From Symbiodinium natans (taxonomy: Eukaryota; Sar; Dinophyceae; Suessiales; Symbiodiniaceae), in assembly GCA_905221605.1 (NCBI GenBank), contig CAJNDS010000020.1, positions 132,501 to 196,500 on the forward strand: a DNA stretch of 64,000 nt. Reading direction: 5' to 3'. The notes under the pieces were generated by a model, which did no database searches, was not told where the DNA came from, and saw nothing but the letters and a program-made list of their open reading frames with translations. A program made the position numbers and the translations under genes. Below, piece after piece: positions 23,500-31,783 of this stretch; position 1 is the first letter of the stretch, and each line of letters starts with the position of its first letter.

Positions 23500-24780
23500 G
23501 GGTTGCTTTGGGGTTGAGGGCTTAGGGTTTAGGGTTTAACTGACCATATCCCCCTTGGGAAGTATTTCTTATTTTTGTTGATATAAAGCCCAAGAGGATA
23601 TCAAGAATAATATGTTTAGTAAGGTTTTAAGGGAAGTATAGTTAAGGTTTAGGGTTTCGGTTTAGGGGTTAGGGTTGAGGGCTTAGGGGCCTAGATGAAC
23701 CCTAAACCCTTGAGCGCTCAGGATCTCTTTAAGACCCCCCCCCCCCCCCCCCGCCCCAGGTGGTGATTTGGGGTTAGGGGGAGGGGGAGAGGGTGGGAGA
23801 TACCCCTAAACCCCAAACCCTAAATCCTTAACCCCAATTAAAGCCCTGCACACCGGTTGAAAGGCTCAAAGTGGCTCTCATTATAAAGTCCTTGGGGGAC
23901 TCAGAACTAGGGTAGTTTAGGGAGTTTAGGGCTCTTTAAGTATGGTATCTGTAGTTCTAATGGGTTATCGCCTTGTTGAATGTACTTAACCCAGGTGGGT
24001 CGAAGGGAGGGCGCCAATGGAAGGTTAGGGAAGAATTGGGGGCAATTGGGATTCTTTTTGGGGCCTATTGGGCTTTGGGGCTTGGTGGGGCTTAGGGTAC
24101 TAACTAGACTGGACATTTTGAGAAGTTAGAGCAGCGAAGGACAACGTTGGTAACTAACCAGGCTCCTGTGTTACCCCTTTATTTGGGTTGTGCGTTCTTG
24201 GCTTTTGTTGCCTCTACAAGCCTTCCTTACAAACCCCATTCTCTTAGGATTCTTCCGGAACTGGGCATTAGAGCTAGGTTCTTGTACTAAAGTGTTTTAG
24301 GGACTAGCGTTTTCTAATTTAGGGCTTCAGCAGTTACAAAAAAGCTACCTGCTATTTCCCATCCCTCGGGTCCCTCACCCAAACAAAGGTTTGGTCCGTA
24401 GGGCGTGCAGGGGTTGAGGCTCTTGGCTTAAACAATGACTAAACCCTGAACTCAAACCCTAAACCCTAAACCCTAAACCTTAGACCTTAGACCCCAGACC
24501 CTAGACCCTAGCCTCCAGACCCACCCTCAAGTTCGATGAGCTCCCTGGATAGGAGCATGGGCACCACTGCTTGCACAAGGCCGCGGCATTAGGATTTAGG
24601 ATTTAGGGTTTAGGGTTGAGGGTTTAGGGTTTAGGGTTTATGGGACTTCGGGTACAGGATGTTTCTGTCGATTTCGAAAGATCTTTCTGCCCTAAACCCT
24701 AAACCCTAAACCCTAAACCCGGTTCTTGTTCATCTTAAACTTGCACCTCGAGCCTATGGTTTCAGCGAGGGTTGTAGTTC
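23500..24780. other. Spacer upstream of ANK2
   Basis: Unique DNA with a C run (23733-23752), AT-rich patches (23570-23640) and CCCTAAA remnants (24455-24520, 24690-24720). No gene is supported. Confidence 0.45.
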
Positions 24781-24789
24781 TAAACACCA

Positions 24790-24912
24790 TTACTCGGACG
24801 CAGAGGAGGCCCCTATTCCTCCTTTCTTTATGGTTCAGGTTTCCTTGTAACCCCCATTAAAAGGGCACCCTGCTCATTCCCAGGCTCTAGGTTGCTCTTG
24901 GGTCTAGACTGT
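24790..24912 (+). mobile_element. Family B element, degraded, upstream of ANK2
   Basis: GAGGAGGCCCCTATT ... GGTTTCCTTGTAACCCCC ... AAAAGGGCACCCTG ... CTCTAGGTTGCTCTTGGGTC follows the family B order. A run of C (24930-24949) and AGATTACAATGCGGC follow before the ANK2 leader. Confidence 0.55.
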
Positions 24913-25025
24913 AGTGTCCCTTCTTGGGTCCCCCCCCCCCCCCCCCCCAGATTACAATGCGGCACCCTGGTCAAGAAAAGACCCCCAAGAAGGTAATTCC
25001 TAAGCCTCCCCCAGAAAACCAAGAA

Positions 25026-25042
25026 GCAGTCCAACGGACTGC
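25026..25042 (+). promoter_or_regulatory. Perfect 7-bp hairpin in the ANK2 leader
   Basis: GCAGTCC-AAC-GGACTGC forms a seven-base-pair stem with a three-base loop, ending 9 nt before the ATG. In ANK3 the matching place reads GCAGCCC-AACA-AACTGT and no longer pairs well. A role in translation or leader addition is possible but unproven. Confidence 0.4.
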
Positions 25043-25051
25043 TCAAGCGCC

Positions 25052-26474
25052 ATGCTACGCGTTTGGAGCGTTTCTGGGCAAGAGCTGGCTGCAGGACCCG
25101 CTGGCGACACGTTTCAAGATGTGATCCACTTGAAACGCCACTTGCGAAGCCGGTATGGCTACCCGGTCTGCCTTCAGCAGGTTCTACAGGCTGGCCATTG
25201 CTTGTGGGATTTAAATCCTCTCGTCGGGCCGGAAGACCAGCCACTTGACCTGCAGCTGGTGCTGCTATCCTCCCTCAGCCCGGAGCAGATGCCTCAGGCT
25301 GAGAGCGAGTTTCTTGAGTGTGCTGTTGATACAGGCCATGTGGAAGTGGGCCGCGCTCTGCTGGAAGCTGGCGTCAACAAGAACTTGGTCAGCAAGAACG
25401 TGCCGGGCGTGACCGCTCTCAGGGCCGCATCTTCTCAGGGCCACGTCGACTTTGTACGCTTGCTGCTGGACTCAAGTGCCGACACAAACTTGCAGAACAG
25501 GTCCGGCAAGACCGCTCTCATGGACGCGGCCTTTAAAGGCCACCCCGAGATTGTACGTTTGCTGCTAGATGCTGGCGCCGACAAGGACTTGCGGGACGAT
25601 TCCGGCGAAACCGCTCTCATGCATGCATCTTCTAATGGCCACAGCGAGATTGTACATTTGCTGCTGGACTCGCGTGCCGACAAGAACTTGCGGAACAGGT
25701 CTGGCGAGACCGCACTCATGCGCGCATCGTCCGAGGGCAACAGCGACGTTGTACCTTTGCTGCTCAAAGCTGGCGCCGATCAGTACTTGCAGAGCACATC
25801 CGGAGCGACCGCTCTCATGGCGGCATCTGTCATGGGCCACGTCGAAATTGTACATTTGCTGCTTGAGGCTTGTGCCGACAAGAACTTGAAGGACATGTCT
25901 GGCACAACCCCTCTGATGCTCGCATCTTTCAAGGGCCACGTCGAGACTGCACGCTTGCTGCTGACGGCTCTCATGGCCGCATCTACTAGCGCTACTGAGG
26001 GCCACGCCGAAATGGTACGTTTGAACTTTCCGAACGAATGCACGACCCCTCTGTTGCTCGCATCTTCTCAGGGCCACGTCGAGATTGTACGTTTGCTGCT
26101 GGACGCTGGTGCTGACACGAACTTGCGCGACAGGTATGATGCAACTGCTCTTATGGTGGCATCTGCCAACGGCCACGTCGAGATCGTACCTGGGGCATTT
26201 GTTGAAAATTGAAGATGACCTTACCTGTTTATGAACACTTAAACCCAACAAGGACCAAACAATCTCATTCTTAAGTAGTGCCCCGACAATGGTGCAGGTA
26301 CGCATGCTGCTGAAAGCTGATGCCGACAAGAACTCCCAAGGCTGGCTTGGCCTGACCCCCCTCACGCTCGCAACGTCCATGGGCCACGTGGAGATTGTAC
26401 GCTTGCTGGGTGCAGCCAAAGACGTGAAGTTGTGGCTTTGGGCTGGGTCTGCTGGCTTGGGGTGGGAACCCTAA
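25052..26474 (+). CDS. Ubiquitin-like/ankyrin-repeat protein ANK2 (436 aa, two exons)
   Basis: Exons 25052-26185 and 26298-26474. Without splicing the frame runs into junk and stops at 26210-26212. Removing 26186-26297 joins GAGATC to GTACGCATG and restores EIVRMLLKADADKN in frame to a TAA at 26472. Residues 1-80 are the ubiquitin-like domain; about eleven ankyrin repeats follow. Repeats 7-8 are damaged: LLL runs straight into TALMAAS with the loop missing, and the next repeat lacks its LLLDAGAD part. The C-terminal tail (KDVKLWLWAGSAGLGWEP) is not ankyrin, and its stop codon lies in telomere-like CCCTAAGCCC sequence, so the end may have been created by repeat growth. The leader just before the ATG resembles that of ANK3, making the two sister copies. 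Confidence 0.88.
26186..26297 (+). mobile_element. ANK2 intron 1: introner-like element, GTAC duplication
   Basis: 112 nt, GT donor and AG acceptor. GTAC occurs at the first intron bases (26186-26189) and again at the first bases of exon 2 (26298-26301), as expected for a 4-bp target duplication. The ends are weak inverted repeats: CTGGGGCATTTGTTG on the left; on the right, read in reverse, CTGCACCATTGTCGG. Excision restores the ankyrin reading frame exactly. Confidence 0.75.
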
Positions 26475-26707
26475 GCCCTATAAACCCTAAACCCTAAACC
26501 CTCCTAACCCTAAACCCTAAACCCTCCTAACCCTAAACCCGAAACCCTCCTTACCCTAAACCCTCCTTACCCTAAACCCTGAAACACCTGGGCTGGCTCG
26601 GTACTGCGACCCTGAACCGACGTACAACGCTAGCTAAACACCCGATAAACCTTAGGGATTAGGGTTTAGGGTTTAGGGGGTTTAGGGTTTAGGGTTTAGG
26701 GTTTAGG
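26475..26707. repeat. CCCTAAACCCTCCTAA array then TTTAGGG tract
   Basis: The ANK2 stop lies at the edge of this array; units CCCTAAACCCTCCTTA repeat about four times, then six TTTAGGG units end at the family K element. Confidence 0.85.
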
Positions 26708-26708
26708 G

Positions 26709-26810
26709 TAGTAGCTGATTGAGCACACTTTACACTTTTGGGGATACTATAATCCCCTATAGAACTGAAAGTGTACACTTTTTTGGGGCTTATGAACTCA
26801 GCCAGTAAGT
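26709..26810 (+). mobile_element. Family K element downstream of ANK2
   Basis: AGTAGCTGATTGAGCACACT ... GATACTATAATCCCCTATAG-AACTGAAAGTG ... ATGAACTCAGCCAGTAAG. It is the intergenic relative of ANK3 intron 4, with TGTACAC where the intron has a G run. A TTTAGGG tract (26654-26707) abuts its left end. Confidence 0.7.
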
Positions 26811-26819
26811 TGAATGTTC

Positions 26820-28355
26820 TATCCAGAGAGCCCAATAACCCTGTGTTAAGCAACATACATTAAACCTGAACAAGGATCCCTATGTGGTTCAGAAGGTAGC
26901 TTCCTTAACTGAGGGCCCCCTTTTGGGGAACCTGGCCTGTAGGCAAAGTTTTCTCAGGGCACTTTTTTCGGGAGCTGTACCTACTTGCTACGAGGCGCTT
27001 TCTACTGCACCTAAGCTGCAGATCAACAGTGTTGCCAGCAGGGTTCTATACGGCGGGCTGTTACACCCCATAGCCCCCCAAAGAAGGTCCTTTATAGGGT
27101 TGATTATACCCTAAACCCTAAACCCTAAACCCTAAACCCTAAACCCTAAACCCTAAACCTAATAGCCCAGGCTGGTAGGGTTCCGGTCAAGGGCTGAGGA
27201 TTCTTTCTGGGGTTGTAATAGGCTAGTCGCAGATCCCCGGACGATGTCCTGCTTGACTCAGACACCGTCAACCTCCTAGGGTTTAGGGTTTAGGGTTTAG
27301 GGTTCAGGGTTTGGGGTTTATGGTTTAGGGTTTACGGCTTATAGGGTTTAGGGTTTAAGGTTTAGGGTTCAGGGTTTAGGGTTTAGGGTTTAGGGGCAGA
27401 CGCCATTTACGTCCTCAGCCTTCCCTAAGCCCTTGACCTTACTAGCACCCCCCCCCCGCCCCCCCAGGGCCCCGGAAAGCTGTTAGGCAGAACCATTATT
27501 TGAAGCCGTGGAACCCGAAGCCGCATAGTGACCCGAAACGCGCCTAGAGGGTTTAGGGTTTAGGGGTTTGGGGTTTAGGGTTTAGGGTACCCAGAGTAGG
27601 CCTCTATGCCCTGTTTTTGTGGTTTAGATTCGCTTGTAAGCCTCTTTCAACCCAAAAGGCCACCTTTTTCTTCCTAGGTCCTAGGCTACTCTTGGGTCTT
27701 GATCGGGGCCGCTTTTTGGCTCCCCCCCCCCGATAATCAGGCGCCCTTATTTAAAAAAACAACATGGCAACAAAGGTCCCCAAGAGGGCCCCTGTAATTT
27801 AGAGAACTACCCATAGATCAAAGGTTTTGCGCGTTGGCATCCGATTTTTACTCTATGTAGAACGTACGTGATACAGCCATGTCACTACTTCAAGGCTCAT
27901 GGGTGCTTGTGAGTAGGCTTATAAAGTACCCCTTTTCAGGTGATAGCCATACTAGATGCCCCTCATGAGGTCACAACTAGCCGTCATAGATGACCCTACT
28001 TACTTACTACCCTACTGATCTAATCTAAGCTAAGCACCCCTAAACCCTAATCCATAAACCCTAAATAACCCTAAACCTTAAACGACCCACCAAGCCCTTC
28101 TCTACCGCGTTGCCCGACCGTTGCATTTTTTGATTGGGCCCCTCTTTTCCATTTGTAAGGACTGAAACCCAGCAGTATCCGCCGTTGGGAAATGTATCCT
28201 GTCCCTTAGTAGATACAGAGCCTTGTGAAACCGAAACATGGTCTAGACTTCCGGGGAAACAAGAACTTAAGGTCCTTAAACGCCTCAACCTCCCCAAGCC
28301 AAAGCCGGTAAGAAGTGAACACGAGAAGAGCAGCCCAACAAACTGTTAAGAAGCC
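26820..28355. other. Spacer between ANK2 and ANK3
   Basis: Holds CCCTAAA (27107-27157), TTTAGGG (27280-27392), the family B relic (27588), part of a family J element (27780) and a family G fragment (27893). The last 200 bp are ANK3 leader or promoter; no motif is recognised. Confidence 0.5.
27588..27698 (+). mobile_element. Family B element, degraded
   Basis: CCCAGAGTAGGCCTCTATGC ... CTTGTAAGCCTC ... CAAAAGGCCACCTTTTTCTT-CCTAGGTCCTAGGCTACTCTTGGG matches the family plan with many changes. Telomere-like TTTAGGG units abut its left end. Confidence 0.55.
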
Positions 28356-31053
28356 ATGCTGCGCGTCTGGAGCATTTCCGGGCAAGAGCTGGCTGCAGTT
28401 CCCCCGGGCGAGATGTCTGAAGGTGGGATCCACTTGAAACGCCACTTGCGCAACCGGTATGGCTACCCTGTCTGCCTGCAGAAGCTCCTACAGGCGGGCC
28501 ATTGCTTGGAGGATGGTGCTCCACTAGTCGGGCCGGAAGACCCGCTGGACCTGCAGCTGGTGCTGCTATCCGCCCTCAGCCCGAAACAGATGCCTCAGGC
28601 TGAAAGCGAGTGGCTTGAGTATCTTGTTAGCCCAGTGGTACCTTTTTTCCTTTTTTGTTGGTTCAAGGTTCCCTTGTAAAGTAGCCAACCCACAAGAGGC
28701 TGCCCTTATTGTAAGATGGTTAATGGGCTACCAAGAGACCCTAAACCCTAAACCCTAAACCCCAAACCCTAAACCCTAAACCCTAAACCTTATTTTCATA
28801 CGGTCAATGGGCTACCAGCTACGTTGCCGACACCGGCAATGTGGACGTGGGCCGCGCTCTGCTGGAAGCTGGCGTCGACAAGACCCTTGCGGACCAAAAG
28901 AAACCTAAAAAGGTTTGGGGTGCTTATACGTTAGTAGGAACGCTCGTAGTATAGGGTCCTAAACCCTAAACCCTAAACCCTACACCCTAAACCCTTATAA
29001 ACCCTAGACCCTAAACCCTAAACCCTAAACCCTAAACCCTAAACCCTAAACCTCAATGTTCGGGTTCACTTGGTCCCCAAGGAACTTCCAGGGCTGGCGC
29101 AGGACCAATCTCACGCTCGCGTCTTCGCAGGGCCACCTGGAGACTTGCAAGCCCAGTGGTACCCTTTCGCCCCATGTGTTAGGGTTTAGGGTTTAGGGTT
29201 TAGGGTTTAGGATTTAGGATTTCAGGGTTTAGGGTTTTTAGGGTGTTTAGGGTGTTTAGGGTGTTTAGGGTGTTTAGGGTGTTTAGGGTGTTTAGGGTGT
29301 TTAGGGTGTTTAGGGTGTTTAGGGTTTAGGGTTCAAGGGTCCCTTATTTCAGTAACCAACAAGCCCCAAAAGGGTATCCTTGTATTCAAATTAATCAGTA
29401 ATATGTTTTATATGAATAAATGAAAACTTGATAATGCTGCAGTAGAAGAATTTAATGATACAGATTGAAGTAATAATGAAAATAAATTATCTGAGCTTAA
29501 AAAACATTTTCCAACATTGGATATTGAATTGGATGTGAAAGATGAAGATAGAGTAGAATTTGTCAAGTTTCTGGAAATACAAATGTAATTTGATAAGATG
29601 GTTACTTGGCTACCAAGGAGATTGTTCGCTTGCTGCTGGACGCCGGTGCCGACAGAAACTTGCGGGACGTGTGCGGCGAGACCGCTCTCATGGCCGCATC
29701 ATCCGAGGGCCACGCCGAGATTGTACGGTTGCTGCTGGAAGCTGGTGCCGACAAGGACATGAAGGACGGTACCAGTCGGAGTAACCTTACGGCTCTCATG
29801 CTGGCGACTTCCAAGGGCCACGTCGAGATTGTGAGCTTGTTGCTGGACGCGGGTGCCAACCCAAACATGCAGGACTGGCACAACAGGACCGCTCCTGAGT
29901 AGCTGAATGAGCACACGTTTACACTTGCTTGGGATACGATCATCCCCTATCGAACTGAAAGTGGGGGGGGGGGGGGGGGGCTTTTGTCAACTCAGCAACT
30001 AAGGCTCTCATGCACGCATCATCCTCTGAGGGCCATGTCGAGATTGCGCGCTTGCTGCTGGACGCTGGTGCCGACAAGAACTTACAGAACAAGTCCGGCG
30101 CCACCGCTCTCATGCACGCATCTTCTGAGGGCCATGTCCAGATTGTACAGTTGCTGCTGGAAGCTGGTGCCGACAAGAACTTCCAGGGCTGGCGCAGGAC
30201 CCCTCTGATGCTCGCATCTTCCCAGGGCCACATCGGGGTTGTACGTTTGCTGCTGGACGCTGGTGCTGATGCGAACTTGCGGGACAGGTACTCCTTGGTA
30301 GGATAAGGGGGAGCCTCAAAAGGGAGCCCTTCTAAACCCTCTTCTGGCTCTCGAAAACAAGCACCTTTTATTCAGAGGCCCTAAACCCTAAACCCTAAAC
30401 CCTAAACCCTAAACCCTAAACCCTAATCCCCCTAGGTACAACGCAACCGCCCTCATGTCGGCATCCTCGAACGGCCACGTGGAGATCGTGCGCATGCTGC
30501 TGGAAGCTGGTGCAGACAAGAACCTTGGGCACGAAATGAACCCTACGGGGTTTTATGGCTCATACTCCCTTTCTCGGAATTGGCGTAGTACAGGGTATGA
30601 ACCTGAAAAGGGTTTATGGCTCATATTACCTTCATAGGAATTAGAGTAGTACAGGGTATGAACCTTAAAAGGGTTTATGGCTCACATTACCTTCATAGGA
30701 ATTAGAGTAGTACAGGGTATGAACCCTAAAAGGGTTTATGGCTCATATTACCTTCATAGGAAATTACAGTAGTACAGGGTATGAACCCTAAAAGGGTTTA
30801 TGGCTCACCTTAGTAGGAATTACAGAAGTACAGGGTATGAACCCTAAAATTTTCGTCCCCAAGGAACTTCCAGGGCTGGCTCGGCATGACAGCTCTCATG
30901 CACGCATGTTCCATGGGCCACATCGAGATCGTGCGCGTGCTGCTGGACGCGGGGGCCGACACAAACTTTCGGGACACCTCCGACAAGACCGCCCGCCTGC
31001 ACGCATTGTCCACGCCCCACTTCGAGATTGCGCGCTTGCTTGCTGGGAGCTAG
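28356..31053 (+). CDS. Ubiquitin-like/ankyrin-repeat protein ANK3 (404 aa, seven exons)
   Basis: Exons 28356-28618, 28819-28881, 29082-29139, 29618-29890, 30004-30287, 30436-30519 and 30864-31053 total 1215 nt, or 404 codons plus TAG, with no internal stop. I placed each junction by aligning to the ankyrin consensus; the phases then agree throughout. Residues 1-80 are the ubiquitin-like domain (SGQELAAVPPGEM, LKRHLRNRYGYP, LQKLLQAGHCLEDG, LDLQLVLL). About ten ankyrin repeats follow, and the last ends FEIARLLAGS. Donors are GT (introns 1 and 5), GA (2, 3, 6) and GC (4); all acceptors are AG. Each intron looks like an inserted TIR element. Intron 1 is the least tidy junction, giving LDY where paralogues have LEY/LEC. 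The intact frame argues for a working gene despite the heavy intron load. Confidence 0.85.
28619..28818 (+). mobile_element. ANK3 intron 1: family A introner with nested telomeric tract
   Basis: 200 nt, GT-AG. After the donor GTAT comes the left end CTTGTTAGCCCAGTGGTACC; the right end reads CAATGGGCTACCAG. A second, slightly different right end (TTAATGGGCTACCAAG) lies near 28720-28735, and CCCTAAA repeats (about 28738-28790) fill the space between the two. The flanking duplication is imperfect (GTAT versus CTAC). Confidence 0.75.
28882..29081 (+). mobile_element. ANK3 intron 2: GA-AG introner with telomeric tract
   Basis: 200 nt. Exon GACAA is followed by GACC then CTTGCGGACCAAAAG; the right end is CTTGGTCCCCAAG, followed by GAAC. 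The ends are inverted repeats (CTTGNGGACCAA) and the flanks a 4-bp repeat with one mismatch. About ten CCCTAAA-type heptamers lie at 28957-29052. Removal gives DKNFQGWRR, identical to a later ANK3 repeat. Confidence 0.75.
29223..29330 (+). repeat. Nine-base telomere-derived array TTTAGGGTG
   Basis: About ten tandem copies of TTTAGGGTG lie inside ANK3 intron 3. The array is bounded by ordinary TTTAGGG units on both sides, which suggests that one mutated unit was amplified. Confidence 0.85.
29385..29600 (+). pseudogene. AT-rich insert with a protein-like open stretch
   Basis: Base composition shifts sharply to AT-rich inside an otherwise GC-balanced intron. In one frame, 29430-29588 reads as ordinary protein apart from one TGA at 29466: after the stop come 39 residues including LSELKKHFPTLDIELDVK and DRVEFVKFLEIQM, ending at TAA. 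Codon use (AAT, GAT, GAA, AAA, TTA) is unlike the GC-rich ANK exons. I do not recognise the family. It looks like a captured fragment from an AT-rich source, or a host gene fragment of unusual composition. Confidence 0.4.
29891..30003 (+). mobile_element. ANK3 intron 4: family K introner, GC-AG, GCTC duplication
   Basis: 113 nt. ACC|GCTC precedes CTGAGTAGCTGAATGAGC; the right end CAACTCAGCAACTAAG is followed by GCTC. The ends are inverted repeats. The interior holds a run of about 20 G. A related intergenic copy lies at 26709-26810. Splicing restores NRTALMHAS. Confidence 0.8.
30288..30435 (+). mobile_element. ANK3 intron 5: family D introner, GT-AG, GTAC duplication, telomeric tract
   Basis: 148 nt. 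GACAG|GTAC precedes TCCTTGGTAGGATAAGGGGG; the right end TAATCCCCCTAG is followed by GTAC. Its interior matches the intergenic copy at 13611-13728 (CCCTTCT-AACCCTCTTCTGGCT) until CCCTAAA repeats (30381-30426) replace the segment just before the right end. Splicing restores LRDRYNATALM. Confidence 0.82.
30520..30863 (+). mobile_element. ANK3 intron 6: GA-AG introner with internal 61-bp tandem repeats
   Basis: 344 nt. GAAC precedes CTTGGGCACGAAA; the right end TTTTCGTCCCCAAG is followed by GAAC. The ends are inverted repeats of about 14 bp and the flanks a perfect 4-bp duplication. The body is five copies of a 61-62 bp unit (TTTATGGCTCA ... GTAGTACAGGGTATGAACC). Splicing restores DKNFQGWLG. Confidence 0.82.
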
Positions 31054-31075
31054 GCCCCTACGGAACACTCGATTT

Positions 31076-31183
31076 CTTGGCAGCCACGGTGGTGCCCTTT
31101 TGGGGTTTCGAGGTTCCCTTGTACAGAAATCCACCCCCCCAAAAAGGGTGCCCTTATGATAATCTGGTCGCTGGGATACCAAG
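31076..31183 (+). mobile_element. Family A TIR element, intergenic copy just after ANK3
   Basis: Left end CTTGGCAGCCACGGTGGTGC, right end CTGGTCGCTGGGATACCAAG. Flanks ATTT and ATTG form a near 4-bp duplication. It lies 22 nt after the ANK3 stop, with the same interior plan as ANK3 introns 1 and 3 (CCCTTTT ... GTTCCCTTGTA ... AAAAAGGG-GCCCTTAT). Confidence 0.75.
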
Positions 31184-31197
31184 ATTGCGAAACGTTG

Positions 31198-31319
31198 AGG
31201 TCTAGGATGCCCAGTAGGGCCCGCATTCCCTTCTGGGGGGGGTTTAGGTTCCTTATAAACCCCTTGAAGCAAAATAAGGGCACCCTTTTCAATCCTAGGT
31301 TACTGGGCAACCTAGAGGT
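31198..31319 (+). mobile_element. Family B TIR element with perfect AGGT duplication
   Basis: AGGT flanks 31202-31315. Left end CTAGGATGCCCAGTAGGGCC; right end TTACTGGGCAACCTAG. This is the clearest member of the family and gives the 4-bp target rule independently of any intron. Confidence 0.85.
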
Positions 31320-31659
31320 TGTTACAGTTCGAAGCGCCTTAGTCCAGCGCAACCTTTATGTGCAGAGTCGAGGTTGCTGCCAAGGGCTTGGTGAAAGGAG
31401 CTCTCGGGGATTGGGGGTTTTAGGGTTTAGGGTTTGGGGTTTGGGGTTTGGGGTTTAGGGTGGAGGGATGAGGGGTGGGGGCGTATCGAGCAACATGATA
31501 CCACATTTCATTCTTTCACACAGTCGAACAAAGGAAAACAAACTATGCACCCTTAACACTCAGAAATCTCTCATTTCCTCGAGGTAGTCTGGTTGCGGCT
31601 CCCATTTAAAGACATAAGGGGCGTGCTTTTACAAGCTCGCAGGTTTAGGGTTCAAGGGT

Positions 31660-31783
31660 TACAGGGTGGGGCCCCCTTACTATACTAACTGTAATTAAGG
31701 GACTTATAACCTAACTTAGGGTCCTTATAACCCAATTTAGGGCCCTTATAACTCTACTTATAACTAGGGGGCCCCACCCTGTA
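31660..31783 (+). mobile_element. Family F MITE, mariner-like ends, TA target
   Basis: TA flanks CAGGGTGGGGCCCCCTTA and its inverted partner TAGGGGGCCCCACCCTG. The element spans 124 bp with both TAs. The interior has repeated TTATAACC units. A nearly identical 124-bp copy lies at 58444-58567. CAGGG-type ends and a TA target are typical of Tc1/mariner derivatives. Confidence 0.8.

Larger units (their letters stand above)
29140..29617 (+). mobile_element. ANK3 intron 3: family A introner carrying telomeric variants and an AT-rich insert
   Basis: 478 nt, GA-AG. GAGA flanks both sides. The left end is CTTGCAAGCCCAGTGGTACC and the right end GATGGTTACTTGGCTACCAAG minus its last exon base. Inside are TTTAGGG repeats, then a 9-base variant array (29223-29330), the family A interior, and an AT-rich insert. 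Removal restores GHLEIVRLLLDAGAD. Confidence 0.8.
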
